In this document: positions 26,681 to 34,824 of the stretch, piece by piece
Layout: the number at the start of each line of letters is the position of its first letter
How positions within the stretch are numbered: position 1 is the stretch's first letter
Source of the DNA: Myxococcus fulvus
Lineage (GTDB): Bacteria; Myxococcota; Myxococcia; Myxococcales; Myxococcaceae
Direction: 5' to 3'
NCBI RefSeq assembly: GCF_900111765.1
Contig: NZ_FOIB01000001.1
Span: 496,001 to 560,000 of the forward strand
DNA: 64,000 bases
Notes under the pieces: generated by a model
What the model saw: only the letters and a program-made list of their open reading frames with translations
What the model was told of the DNA's origin: nothing
Databases searched by the model: none
Position numbers and translations under genes: made by a program

Positions 26681-28918
26681 ATGGGGTGGGCCTCCATGGT
26701 GGCCGTGTTGCTGGCGGCCACCCCCACCTTCGTCACGCGAGGTGACGTGACGCCCGAGTCGGAGCTTCGCCGCGAGGCGGAGGCCGGCTGGGCGTCGCTG
26801 GAGGCGGTGTATTCCGCGGAGGCGGGTGGGGCGCCGACGAAGGCCCCGGCCTCCATCCTCCTCCAGCGCGGCGCGGCCCTGTCGTCCGAGCGCAACGCGC
26901 AGGGCCGGCCGGGGCTCGTCGAGCTGAGGCAGAACACGCCCGGCGTGCTGGATGAGCGGCTGCGCGTGGCGCTGCGGCACGAGCTGGCGCACCAGCTCCT
27001 GTGGTGGGCGTGTCCGCAGTCGAGCGAGGACCGGCTGTTCCACGAGGCCTTCGCGGTGGCGGTGAGCGGCGAGCTGCCGGCGTGGCGCGAGGGGGGCTAT
27101 CAATCCCTCTCCCGCGCGGCCTCGGAGCTGGCGGCGTCGCCCGCGGTGGATTCGACGCGGGCGCGGCGGGCGCTGGCGCGGCTGCTCAGTGAGTCGGTGG
27201 GGTTCCCCAAGGCGCTGTCGCGTCGGCTGCGTCAGTGTCACGACGGCGCGCGGTGGGTGGTGCCGCTGTCCATCGACGAGCTGGCGGAGGTGGAGGTGCG
27301 CGCCGCGGGGCCGGCCACGGTGGTGGTGAGCCGGCACTCGGGTGAGGTGCTGTTGTCGGAGGGCGAGGTGCGGCGCGCGCTGCCGTATGGCTCGGTGCTC
27401 AAGCCCTTCGTGTACGCGGCGGGCGTGGGGCACCCGGTGCTGGCGCCGCGCGTGGACGTGCAGGAGTGGAGCTGCGGGCCCGGGCTGCCGGCGAAGGTGG
27501 ACGCGCGCACGGCGCTCCTGCGCTCGTGCAACGGGTACTTCCTGGACTGGGAGGCGGCGGGCTCGGCGCCCAGGGCCTTGGGTGCGTGGGGCCCGGTGCT
27601 GTCGGCGCTGGGGATGACGGGGACACCCGCGGACATGGCGGACATGGTGGGGCTGCGCTCGACGCTGTCGCTGTCGCCGTGGGGACTGGCGCAGGCGTAT
27701 CGGCTGCTGGCGGAGGCGCGGCCGGACGTGCTGGCGCTGCTCGCGGACAACGCGGACCGGGGGACACTGGCGGAGCTGCCCGCGTCGAAGGCGTTGTCAG
27801 GCGTGGCGACGAAGACGGGGACGGTGCGGGACGCGGCGAGCCGTCCGCAGTACGGCTGGATTGCCGCGGTGGACGGGGACCTGGTGGTGGTGGCGGTGCG
27901 GCCGGGGAAGATGCCCAGGCAGTTCGCGGAGGAGATTCCGGCGGCGCTGGCGCGCGCGCGCAAGCAGGCGGGCGTGGAGGCGGCGCGGGTGCAGGTGTTG
28001 GGGCTGGTGCCCGCGCGCGAGGTGGAGGCGCGGTGTCCGGGCGTGGGGTTCTCGGTGGACGGTGGGATGCCGAAGCCCTCTCTGATGGAGTGGACGCGGC
28101 TGGAGACGTTGACGACGAAGGGCGCGGCGGTGTGCCTGGGCGCGCCGTGGCGCGTGCGCTTCCCGAAGGGGCCGGAGGATGGGCGCGACTACGCGGGCGT
28201 GTTCACCTGGTCGCCCCCGCTAGCGTATCGGCCGCCCGAGGGGGTGCCCACGTCACCGAGCGCGATGAAGGCGCGGCGGGGCTCGGACTTCGTGTTCCGC
28301 ACCACGCGGTTGCAGTACACGGCGGGCGTGGTGGCGGCGGAGGACGTGACGCTGAAGGGCGAGCCGCGCGTGGCGCTGGCGCGCGTGGTGGCGCACAACG
28401 AGCGGCACAGCCGACACCCGGGTCGCGCGGTCTGCGACACGACACACTGTCAGGCCTTCCGGGGCACGGTGCGCGTGCAGCGCGATGACGCGAAGGCGCT
28501 GGGGATGCCCGCGCTGAAGTGGAGGGAGTGGCTGCTCTTCTCGCAGGGCGGCGAGGAGCCGTGGAGACAGGAGCGTCCGCGCGGAGAGGTGGAGCGCCTG
28601 CTCGGGCGAGGGCTGGTGTCGCTGCGCTTCGAGGCGGGCCGGGTGAACTACCTGCTCACCGAGCGCGATGGGACGGCGACGTACGAGGACGGGCGCTCGC
28701 TGCCGTGTGAGCTGCTGCGCTCGGGGTTGAAGCTGCCGTCGTGTCCGCGCACGGCCTCGTTCAACGGGAGCGTGCTGGTGTTCGAGGGACGCGGACGTGG
28801 ACACGGCGAGGGGCTGGACGTGGAGGCGGCGAAGGCGAGCGGCCTGCGCAGCGATGCGATTCTCGAGGCCGCGTACGGGAAGAAACGCCCGGAGCCTCGC
28901 GACGTGGATGGGGAGTAG
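26681..28918 (+). CDS. DUF2300 protein (YfaQ-like): metalloprotease-like, PBP-like and SpoIID-like regions
   Basis: Starts three bases after the macroglobulin stop; 745 residues with a signal peptide. Residues about 85-130 contain HELAH (100-104) and a following HEAF with Glu122, a gluzincin-like zinc site. Residues about 200-430 contain the three penicillin-binding/beta-lactamase motifs in order: S238-V-L-K241, S282-C-N284 and K378-T-G-T. Residues about 535-730 match SpoIID: YTAGVVAAED, CDTTHCQAFRG (Cys585, His589, Cys590) and GRGHGEGLDVEAAKASGL. In E. coli the DUF2300 protein YfaQ accompanies the macroglobulin YfaS. Seen together, these motifs predict a periplasmic peptidoglycan-binding or -modifying protein. 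Whether each site is active is unknown. Confidence 0.85.
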   Translation: MGWASMVAVLLAATPTFVTRGDVTPESELRREAEAGWASLEAVYSAEAGGAPTKAPASILLQRGAALSSERNAQGRPGLVELRQNTPGVLDERLRVALRHELAHQLLWWACPQSSEDRLFHEAFAVAVSGELPAWREGGYQSLSRAASELAASPAVDSTRARRALARLLSESVGFPKALSRRLRQCHDGARWVVPLSIDELAEVEVRAAGPATVVVSRHSGEVLLSEGEVRRALPYGSVLKPFVYAAGVGHPVLAPRVDVQEWSCGPGLPAKVDARTALLRSCNGYFLDWEAAGSAPRALGAWGPVLSALGMTGTPADMADMVGLRSTLSLSPWGLAQAYRLLAEARPDVLALLADNADRGTLAELPASKALSGVATKTGTVRDAASRPQYGWIAAVDGDLVVVAVRPGKMPRQFAEEIPAALARARKQAGVEAARVQVLGLVPAREVEARCPGVGFSVDGGMPKPSLMEWTRLETLTTKGAAVCLGAPWRVRFPKGPEDGRDYAGVFTWSPPLAYRPPEGVPTSPSAMKARRGSDFVFRTTRLQYTAGVVAAEDVTLKGEPRVALARVVAHNERHSRHPGRAVCDTTHCQAFRGTVRVQRDDAKALGMPALKWREWLLFSQGGEEPWRQERPRGEVERLLGRGLVSLRFEAGRVNYLLTERDGTATYEDGRSLPCELLRSGLKLPSCPRTASFNGSVLVFEGRGRGHGEGLDVEAAKASGLRSDAILEAAYGKKRPEPRDVDGE

Positions 28919-28930
28919 GGAGCCCGACGG

Positions 28931-29507
28931 ATGGCCGAGGTGAAGCGACTGGACGCGATGGGGCGTGAGGTGTCCTTCGAAGAGCTCGCGGAGCGCTTCA
29001 AGGGTCATGAGCTGTTGCCCTGGTTGATGGACAACCGCACGCTGGTGAGCAAGGAGCCCCAGCCCCGGCTCATCTGGTGACGGGCGGCTCCGGGCTCGAA
29101 ACATCCGCTACATGAGCAGCGCGCGCGTGGCGGTGGACGGAGACCTGGTGGCGTCGGGAGTCATCGTCGGCACCGGAGGGGACTCCGAGGCGAACCTGGG
29201 CACCCGCGGGACGCTGACCGCGCTGGCGGTGCTGTTGAATGCGCACACGTCCATCTGGGCGAACGGGGGAGGACCGGACTCCATCCAGGAGGCCTTCCGC
29301 ACGCTCATCGTGGGCGGCAGGGCCTGGCAGGAGTTCAAGCAGGACGTGGATGTGGACGACCTGGACATCCACGAGGCGACCTTCGTCCCCGAGGTCCTCG
29401 ACGACGGCATCCTGGACGTCGACAAGGCGATGGAGCGTGCCCGCGCGGGCCTCGGTCCGTTCCTCCCCGAGGTCGAGCGCGCGCTGAAGGCGAAGCGCGG
29501 CCTCTGA
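28931..29507 (+). pseudogene. Broken upstream copy of a tandem gene pair
   Basis: The first 48 codons (from ATG 28931, GREVSFEELAERFKGHE, DNRTLVSKEPQPRLI) and the part from about 29081 (GRLRARNIR, SSARVAVDGD) to the stop at 29507 are both closely similar to the intact gene at 29548. Between them, right after PRLI, about 131 bases present in the intact copy are missing. The loss shifts the frame, and TGG TGA follows immediately. A separate product from ATG 29112 (131 residues) is possible but would lack the N-terminal domain. This is a duplicated gene with an internal deletion, not two genes. Confidence 0.8.
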
Positions 29508-29547
29508 CGAGGATGCGGAGTGGGTCTCCCTGTGGGAGGCTCCACGC

Positions 29548-30255
29548 ATGGCGGATGCGGAGACGTTGGACAGGCTGGGGCGCGAGGTCTCGTTCGAGGA
29601 GCTCGCGGAGCGCTTCAAGGGCCACGACATGCGGGACTGGCTGCTGGAGAATCGCACGCTGGTGAGCGAGGAGCCCAAGCCTCGGCTCATCGAGGGAAGC
29701 CTTCAGGTGGACCACGACCTGGAGACGGGAGATGGGCCCTGGGTGCTGGTCATCGACGGTGACCTGGTGACGACGGGCGACCTCGTCTGCACGACGGACG
29801 ACTACGCGGTCAGCACGCTGTTCATCACGGGCCAGCTCCGCGCCCGCAACATCCGCTTCCAGAGCAGCGCGCGCGTGTCGGTGGACGGTGACGTCGTGGT
29901 GTCCGGAGTCATCGTCGGCACGGGCGGTGACTCGGAGGCGAGCCTGGGCACGAGCAGCACGCTCACCGCGAGGGCCGTGGTGCTCGATTCGAACACGGCC
30001 ATCTGGGCCAAGGCCGGCCAGCCCCGCTCGGTGCCCGAGGCCTACCGCACGCTCATCGTGGGCGGCAAAGGCTGGCAGTCATTCATCCCGGACGTCGACG
30101 TCGGCGACCCGTCGCATCACCAGCAGACCTTCGTCCCCGAGGTCATCCGGGGCGGGGTCCTGGATGCGTACAAGACCTGGTCTCACGTGCGGACGGGCGG
30201 AGGTCCGCTCCTCCCCGAGGTCGAACAGGCGCTGAGGCAGAAGAAGGGCCTCTGA
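29548..30255 (+). CDS. Beta-solenoid-like cytoplasmic protein of unknown function
   Basis: The intact member of the tandem pair, 235 residues. The N-terminal 45 residues are helical (GREVSFEELAERFKGHDM). Residues about 55-150 are strand-rich with repeated V-DGD-V, TTGDLV, VDGDVVVSGVIVG and GTLTA steps, reminiscent of short parallel beta-helices such as bactofilin-type or DUF342-like proteins, but no family signature is certain. The C-terminal 80 residues are helical and charged and end in KKGL, as does the broken copy. No signal peptide. The gene is convergent with the histidine kinase gene, three bases away. Function unknown; a polymer-forming or scaffold role is only a guess. Confidence 0.8.
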   Translation: MADAETLDRLGREVSFEELAERFKGHDMRDWLLENRTLVSEEPKPRLIEGSLQVDHDLETGDGPWVLVIDGDLVTTGDLVCTTDDYAVSTLFITGQLRARNIRFQSSARVSVDGDVVVSGVIVGTGGDSEASLGTSSTLTARAVVLDSNTAIWAKAGQPRSVPEAYRTLIVGGKGWQSFIPDVDVGDPSHHQQTFVPEVIRGGVLDAYKTWSHVRTGGGPLLPEVEQALRQKKGL

Positions 30256-30257
30256 CC

Positions 30258-31640
30258 TCAGGCGGCGGACTGGAGGTCCCGCGTCTTCGGGAACACGAGC
30301 GTCGCGCGGGTGCCCTTCTCGGCGGCGTGCTGGAACGACAGCGTGCCGCCGTGCGCCTCGACGATGCGGCGCACCAGCGTGAGCCCCAATCCGACGCCTC
30401 CCGTCTCCCTCGCGCGGCTGCGGTCCGTGCGGAAGAAGGGCGTGGTGAGCTGCGGCAGGTCCGTGGTGCTCACGCCGATGCCCCGGTCCTCGACCTCTAC
30501 TCGCACCGAGTCTCCATCAACGGAGGCCCGCAGCGTCACGGCGCTCCCCGGCTCCGAGTACTTGCGCGCGTTGTCGAGCAGGTTGTGGATGGCGCGTCGC
30601 ACCAGCACTGGGTCCACCTCCAGCGAGGGCAACGTCTCGGGCAGCTCCAGTGAGAGCGGGCACTCGGGCGCGGTGCGCTGGAAGCGCTCGGCGGTGTCCC
30701 GCAGGAAGTCCGGCAGGGACACGCTCACCCGCTGGATGCGCGGCCCGGGTTGTCCCGCCTGGTTCGTCTCCAAATCCAGCCGCGCCATCTGCATCACCCC
30801 GTCGACCAGTTGCTGGAGCTCACCGATGTCCCGACGCAGCTCCGGCAGTCGGGTCGCCAGCTCCTCGGGCTGACCGTCCTCGACCAGGTCCAGCGTCACG
30901 CCCAGGCGCGCCAGCGGCGTGCGCAGCTCGTGTGACACGTTGGCCATCAGCTCCTTCTGCCCTCGGATGAGCGCCTCCATCCGCGCGGCCATCTCGTCGA
31001 AGGCGCGGCCCAGCATCGCCACCTCGTTGCGCCCCTTCAGGTTCGCGCGCGCGGACAGTCGCCCCTGGCCGAACTCGTCCACCACCTTCGTCAGCCGCTC
31101 CAGCGGAGAGGCGATGGCGCGCGCGAGCGGGATGGACAAGAGCGCGAGCACCAGCAGGACGATGGTGATGACGAGCCCCAGGAACATGTAGCTGCGGTTG
31201 GTCCGGGAGGCCTCGCGGAGCATGTAGCCATCCATCGTCGAGCCGCGCCACGTGAACGTCACCCAGAAGTGGGTCCCCTCGCGATTGACCCAGCTGTATC
31301 CCAGCCGGATGCCCTGCCACTCGGTCTCATCGAGCATTCGCGGAGGAGGATTCGCCGTGCTCCGCCGCAGTCGCCCCTGGGCGTCGAACAGGGTGACGTG
31401 GTGTCCGTGCTCCGCGACGATGGACTGCATCAGCGGCTGGAGCTCGGGAGGGTCCGTCGGCGCGAGCTTCACCACCTGCTCGAGCTTGCGGTCCAGGTCC
31501 GGGATGCGTCCTCCGCCCTGGGCCTCGATGGCTTCGGCGACGATGCCCAGGGCGACGACGGAGCTGCCCAGCATCAGCAGGCCGTACAGGTAGATGCGCC
31601 AGAACATCCGGCGCGGGCGCAGGTGCTCGGAGAGCTTCAT
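30258..31640 (-). CDS. HAMP-type membrane sensor histidine kinase (CpxA/EnvZ-like)
   Basis: A 460-residue protein with transmembrane helices at about 12-34 and 150-172 enclosing a periplasmic sensor domain of about 115 residues. A HAMP segment (about 170-225), a HisKA domain with SHELRTP (His237) and a HATPase domain with IHNLLDNARKYS, DRGIGV and GGVGLGL follow. This is the class that pairs with OmpR-family regulators. Its ATG overlaps the stop of the response-regulator gene (ATGA), so the two are co-translated and are cognate partners. Signal unknown; the CpxR-like box upstream of the operon would fit an envelope-stress system. Confidence 0.95.
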   Translation of the reverse strand: MKLSEHLRPRRMFWRIYLYGLLMLGSSVVALGIVAEAIEAQGGGRIPDLDRKLEQVVKLAPTDPPELQPLMQSIVAEHGHHVTLFDAQGRLRRSTANPPPRMLDETEWQGIRLGYSWVNREGTHFWVTFTWRGSTMDGYMLREASRTNRSYMFLGLVITIVLLVLALLSIPLARAIASPLERLTKVVDEFGQGRLSARANLKGRNEVAMLGRAFDEMAARMEALIRGQKELMANVSHELRTPLARLGVTLDLVEDGQPEELATRLPELRRDIGELQQLVDGVMQMARLDLETNQAGQPGPRIQRVSVSLPDFLRDTAERFQRTAPECPLSLELPETLPSLEVDPVLVRRAIHNLLDNARKYSEPGSAVTLRASVDGDSVRVEVEDRGIGVSTTDLPQLTTPFFRTDRSRARETGGVGLGLTLVRRIVEAHGGTLSFQHAAEKGTRATLVFPKTRDLQSAA

Positions 31641-32353
31641 GGCTCCTCACCCTGTTCCAGCACGTACCCCACGCCGCGCACCGTCTTGAGCATGCGCGGG
31701 TTGCGCGCGTCGTCCCCCAGCTTCTGGCGCAGCCTGGACACGTGCACGTCGATGGCCCGGTCCACGGGGCCGTCCGGGTCGCCGCCCTTCGCCAGCTCCA
31801 GCAGCTGCTCCCGGGACAGCACGCGTCCCGCCCGCTCGGCGAGCCCCAAGAGCAGCGTGAACTCGTGCCGCGTGAGCGACAGTGGCTGTCCGTTCAGCGA
31901 GGCCCGCATGGCGCTCCGGCTCAGCGAGAGGCCGCCCACGCGGACCACGTCGCGCGTGGGGCCCAGGTGTCCCCGGCTGCGGCGCACCAGGGCCTGGATG
32001 CGCGCGAGCAGCTCCCGCGAGGAGAAGGGCTTGGGCAGGTAGTCATCCGCGCCAAGCTCCAGCCCCATCACCCGGTCCGCCTCTTCCCCGCGCGCGGTGA
32101 GCATCAGGATGGGCACCGCCGAGCGCTCGCGCAGCTCCCGGCACACGGTGAGCCCGTCCTTCCGGGGCAGCATGATGTCGATGAGGATGGCGTCGAACGC
32201 GCGGCGCGAGGCCTCCACCAGCCCCTGCTCCCCGTCCCGGGCGAGGCAGGTCTTCACGCCCTGGCGCTCCAGGTACTCGGCGGTGAGCCGCGCCAGGTGC
32301 GCGTCGTCCTCGATGAGGAGCACTTCGATGGCGGAGGCGGGTGACGAGGCCAT
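31637..32353 (-). CDS. OmpR-family response regulator
   Basis: 238 residues: receiver domain (1-125) with the acidic pocket EDD (15-17), phospho-acceptor Asp59 in ILIDIMLP, a conserved Thr in LMLTARG and Lys in YLPKPFS. A winged-helix DNA-binding domain (about 140-235) follows, with LTRHEFTLLLGLAERAGRVLSREQL and VHVSRLRQKLG. It belongs to the OmpR/CpxR type that binds direct repeats as a dimer. It is the middle gene of a three-gene operon with a small membrane protein upstream and the kinase downstream. It probably controls its own operon through the box at 32762. Confidence 0.95.
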   Translation of the reverse strand: MASSPASAIEVLLIEDDAHLARLTAEYLERQGVKTCLARDGEQGLVEASRRAFDAILIDIMLPRKDGLTVCRELRERSAVPILMLTARGEEADRVMGLELGADDYLPKPFSSRELLARIQALVRRSRGHLGPTRDVVRVGGLSLSRSAMRASLNGQPLSLTRHEFTLLLGLAERAGRVLSREQLLELAKGGDPDGPVDRAIDVHVSRLRQKLGDDARNPRMLKTVRGVGYVLEQGEEP

Positions 32354-32363
32354 GGGTCGAAGT

Positions 32364-32690
32364 CTAGTCCCGCTCGGCGCCCGAGCCCGAGGTCAGCAGC
32401 TGCTCCACCCACGCCCGGGGATGCAGCCGGCGCAGCTGCCACACGCTCCCATCCATCAGCCACCGTCCCCACTGCGCCGGGCCCGAGGGCCGTCGCCACA
32501 GGTCGACCAGCGATTGACGATGCACGGACAGGTCCGTCATCGGGGTGAAGGACAGCGCTTCGTTCCGGGCCGGGGCGAGAGGGCGCTCCCATAGCGCGGC
32601 ATAGGTCGATGTCGCCACCAGCAGGCAGGCGGCGAGGACCTGGAACACGGCGCGGGACACATCGGTACGGCAGGTCTGACACAGGGACAT
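32364..32690 (-). CDS. Small single-pass membrane protein, first gene of the two-component operon
   Basis: ATG 32690 has a GGGGGG run six bases upstream; the product is 108 residues. It has CQTC at residues 4-7, one transmembrane helix (about 13-33, VFQVLAACLLVATSTYAALW) and a Trp/Arg-rich remainder without a known domain. It ends ten bases before the response-regulator start on the same strand, so the three genes probably form one operon. By position it could act as an accessory sensor or feedback protein for the kinase, in the way small proteins accompany Cpx-type systems, but there is no sequence similarity to CpxP or CpxQ that I can see. Confidence 0.65.
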   Translation of the reverse strand: MSLCQTCRTDVSRAVFQVLAACLLVATSTYAALWERPLAPARNEALSFTPMTDLSVHRQSLVDLWRRPSGPAQWGRWLMDGSVWQLRRLHPRAWVEQLLTSGSGAERD

Positions 32691-32761
32691 CGGGCACCCC
32701 CCAGGAACCTCGGGATGGTGGGTACTCAAGACGCCCGATGTCGCGTGGGTATGTGGCGAAT

Positions 32762-32776
32762 GTAAACGATTGTAAC
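32762..32776. promoter_or_regulatory. CpxR-like direct repeat box upstream of the two-component operon
   Basis: GTAAA-N5-GTAAC on the plus strand, 71 bases upstream of the small-protein start codon. The CpxR consensus of enteric bacteria is GTAAA-N5-GTAAA, so this differs in one base. Read on the operon strand it appears as a ten-base-spaced direct repeat, as OmpR-family dimers prefer. Autoregulation by the adjacent OmpR-family regulator is the simplest inference. Confidence 0.5.
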
Positions 32777-32979
32777 GATGGGATTGGCACGTCGGAGCGA
32801 AGTGCACGCGGACGGCGCCGAAGGACGCGAGCGGCCACTGCCCCTCGGAGCCGCCGACCTGCCCACGCAGTCCGAGAGGTAGGGCTGGGTTCGGGGACAG
32901 AGTATGCCGGGGTTGGCGTACTGGCTGCGGTCCGCGTACAGGGACGTGTCGTCGCGGCCCCACGGCAGGTGCACGGCGG

Positions 32980-34773
32980 TCAGGCTCGACACCTCAGTGT
33001 GTACGTCATGTACTCGCTGTACCACCCATCGGGCGAGGACCATCGCGGAGGCCAGGCCTCTTCCGTTGCGCCCTCCTGGCGTGCCAGGTGGAACCTCAAA
33101 TGCGCGTCGATGGTGGACGCGAAGCAACCCTTCAAGCGCACTTCCAGCAGGAGCGAGAGGTCTTCTTCCTGACCTCGACGGGAGAGCGCGACGAGGGCCC
33201 AATTGGCCTCCCGATGCCTGCGCGAACTGGCCTTGCGCGCGGCGTCCGGTTGGCACTCGTCAGCGATGAGCTCCAGGAACAGGGGGCGGCTGTCCTCGAT
33301 ATCCAACTGCCCGAGCCACTGGACGGCTTCAATCCGAACCGATGAATCCCGTTCCTCGACAGCGAGTCGTCGAAGCGGTTCCAACCATTCCCGATGGCCG
33401 TGCTGAACCAGTCCGGCGAGTGCTTGGACACGGACCTTGGGGCTCTCCGCATGCGCCAGGGAGTGGAGTCGATCGACCCACCCCGCTCCCGCCTCCCCCA
33501 AGGTGAGCAACGCGGAGAGCGCCGGAACCTGGACGCCCGCATCCGTATCCTTGAGCGCCGCGAGGAGCAGGGGGCGGTCCTCGGGCATGGGCGCTTGGGA
33601 CACGACTTGTTCGAGCACATCCCGGATGAGCTCTTCATTGCCCGGGTAGCGTCTGGCGACGAGTGCCCACCGCGTGGCCACGTCCGGGGCGTGCTCCCGA
33701 AGTTGGCGGTACAAGTCGCAGCGCACCGTCGACGCAGTCCCGACATCGCACAGACGTCGATACAGTACGCGCCGCCGCGCGACGTCCCAGCTCCCCATCA
33801 GCTCCAGGTCGCGCGGGAAGAAGGGGGCACCTTTCACGAGCCATTGCGGCACGGTGTCCGCGACATGTTCCTCCTGGATTCTCCGGTCCAGCCGACGCAG
33901 CAGCTCCTCCTCGCCCCAATACGCCAGGAGCGCATCGAGTGGGAGCATGAGCTTCCTCGCGGCATACGCACGGAAGACGCTCGATGACTCCGCGAGCCGC
34001 CCGACCTCTTCGCGACCGCACCGCGCCAGAGCCAAAAGCAGTTGATGCAGTTGCTGGTCGTCCATCGCCCCGCTCCATTCCGCGAGCAACTGGAGGGCCT
34101 CTGGGCGCGCGCGGTATGCGAGTGCCACCTGGACATCGCACCGGTCCTCGCCGTCGGAGTCATCTGGCGAGTGACGGTCGACCTGGTACCACTGCGTGAA
34201 CAACCATTCCGTAAGCTCGGGAGGCTGCGGGACGTGGGAGCAGAAGCGGAGCAGCCTCGTCCGTTCAGAGGAAGTCAGGCGCAGCAGCGCCTCCCTCATG
34301 ACGTCATCGAAGGACTCGAGCCTCGCGTGGTCGAGGAGGTCTTCCAGATGAACGGCGAAGCCTTCTTCGAGCCCTTCACCTTCATGGAGCTGCACGAACT
34401 CCCGGGACGAGAGACGCAGGCCGAGGACGGCGGCGGCATGGAGCGCGGTGAGGTAGACCTCACCGGACTCCCGTGGGTCGCAGAAGAGCTCCCGCAGGAG
34501 GGGGAGGTCTTCGGCACTCCCGAAGATGTCGAGCAACGAGACGATGCGACGCCTCGTGTCGGACTCTTCGCGGGGCAACTGCTTCAGGAGGGCAACCAAC
34601 TGCGCGCGGATGCTCTCGCGCGAGGACCACACCAGCCGGGGCTGCAGGGACAATTCAGACGCCGAGTTGGGACCGGCTGGCGAGACCGACCGCGAACGCG
34701 CGGGATGTCCCTCCAAGCTAGTGGAGGCCCCCCCGGCACGCAACCTGACATGACGACGCCGGAGCCTCCCCAT
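32980..34773 (-). CDS. HEAT-repeat protein
   Basis: Up to 597 residues, mostly alpha-helical, arranged as repeated pairs of about 30-35 residues: for instance DRPLLLAALKDTDAGVQVPALSAL, then SLAHAESPKVRVQALAGLV, then RLAVEERDSSVRIEAVQWLG, each with the Asp/Arg pattern of HEAT/PBS repeats. Earlier repeats are more divergent. No enzymatic domain, signal peptide or membrane segment. The start is unsure: the first 45 residues from ATG 34773 are Arg/Ser-rich and there is no ribosome site, so the real start may be a TTG or GTG near residue 45. HEAT proteins bind partners or help phycobilin-type or protein-complex assembly; no client is evident here. Confidence 0.75.
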   Translation of the reverse strand: MGRLRRRHVRLRAGGASTSLEGHPARSRSVSPAGPNSASELSLQPRLVWSSRESIRAQLVALLKQLPREESDTRRRIVSLLDIFGSAEDLPLLRELFCDPRESGEVYLTALHAAAVLGLRLSSREFVQLHEGEGLEEGFAVHLEDLLDHARLESFDDVMREALLRLTSSERTRLLRFCSHVPQPPELTEWLFTQWYQVDRHSPDDSDGEDRCDVQVALAYRARPEALQLLAEWSGAMDDQQLHQLLLALARCGREEVGRLAESSSVFRAYAARKLMLPLDALLAYWGEEELLRRLDRRIQEEHVADTVPQWLVKGAPFFPRDLELMGSWDVARRRVLYRRLCDVGTASTVRCDLYRQLREHAPDVATRWALVARRYPGNEELIRDVLEQVVSQAPMPEDRPLLLAALKDTDAGVQVPALSALLTLGEAGAGWVDRLHSLAHAESPKVRVQALAGLVQHGHREWLEPLRRLAVEERDSSVRIEAVQWLGQLDIEDSRPLFLELIADECQPDAARKASSRRHREANWALVALSRRGQEEDLSLLLEVRLKGCFASTIDAHLRFHLARQEGATEEAWPPRWSSPDGWYSEYMTYTLRCRA

Positions 34774-34824
34774 GGGAGACCCCGGCGCCGGGTCCGACAG
34801 GCTGTCCGTCGAACGTCGTCGCGA

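Noticed and set aside
21626-27433. 1935-codon open frame on the minus strand opposite the macroglobulin operon
   Set aside because: It is His/Arg-rich shadow translation typical of antisense frames in very GC-rich genes; no domain is visible and the plus-strand genes are firmly identified.
29112-29507. Independent 131-residue gene
   Set aside because: It is the 3' part of a broken duplicate of the gene at 29548 and lacks the N-terminal domain and a ribosome site.
34781-34796. GC-rich palindrome between the protease and HEAT genes as an operator
   Set aside because: The CCCGGCGCCGGG palindrome is short and likely to arise by chance in this base composition; it may at most help terminate the protease transcript.
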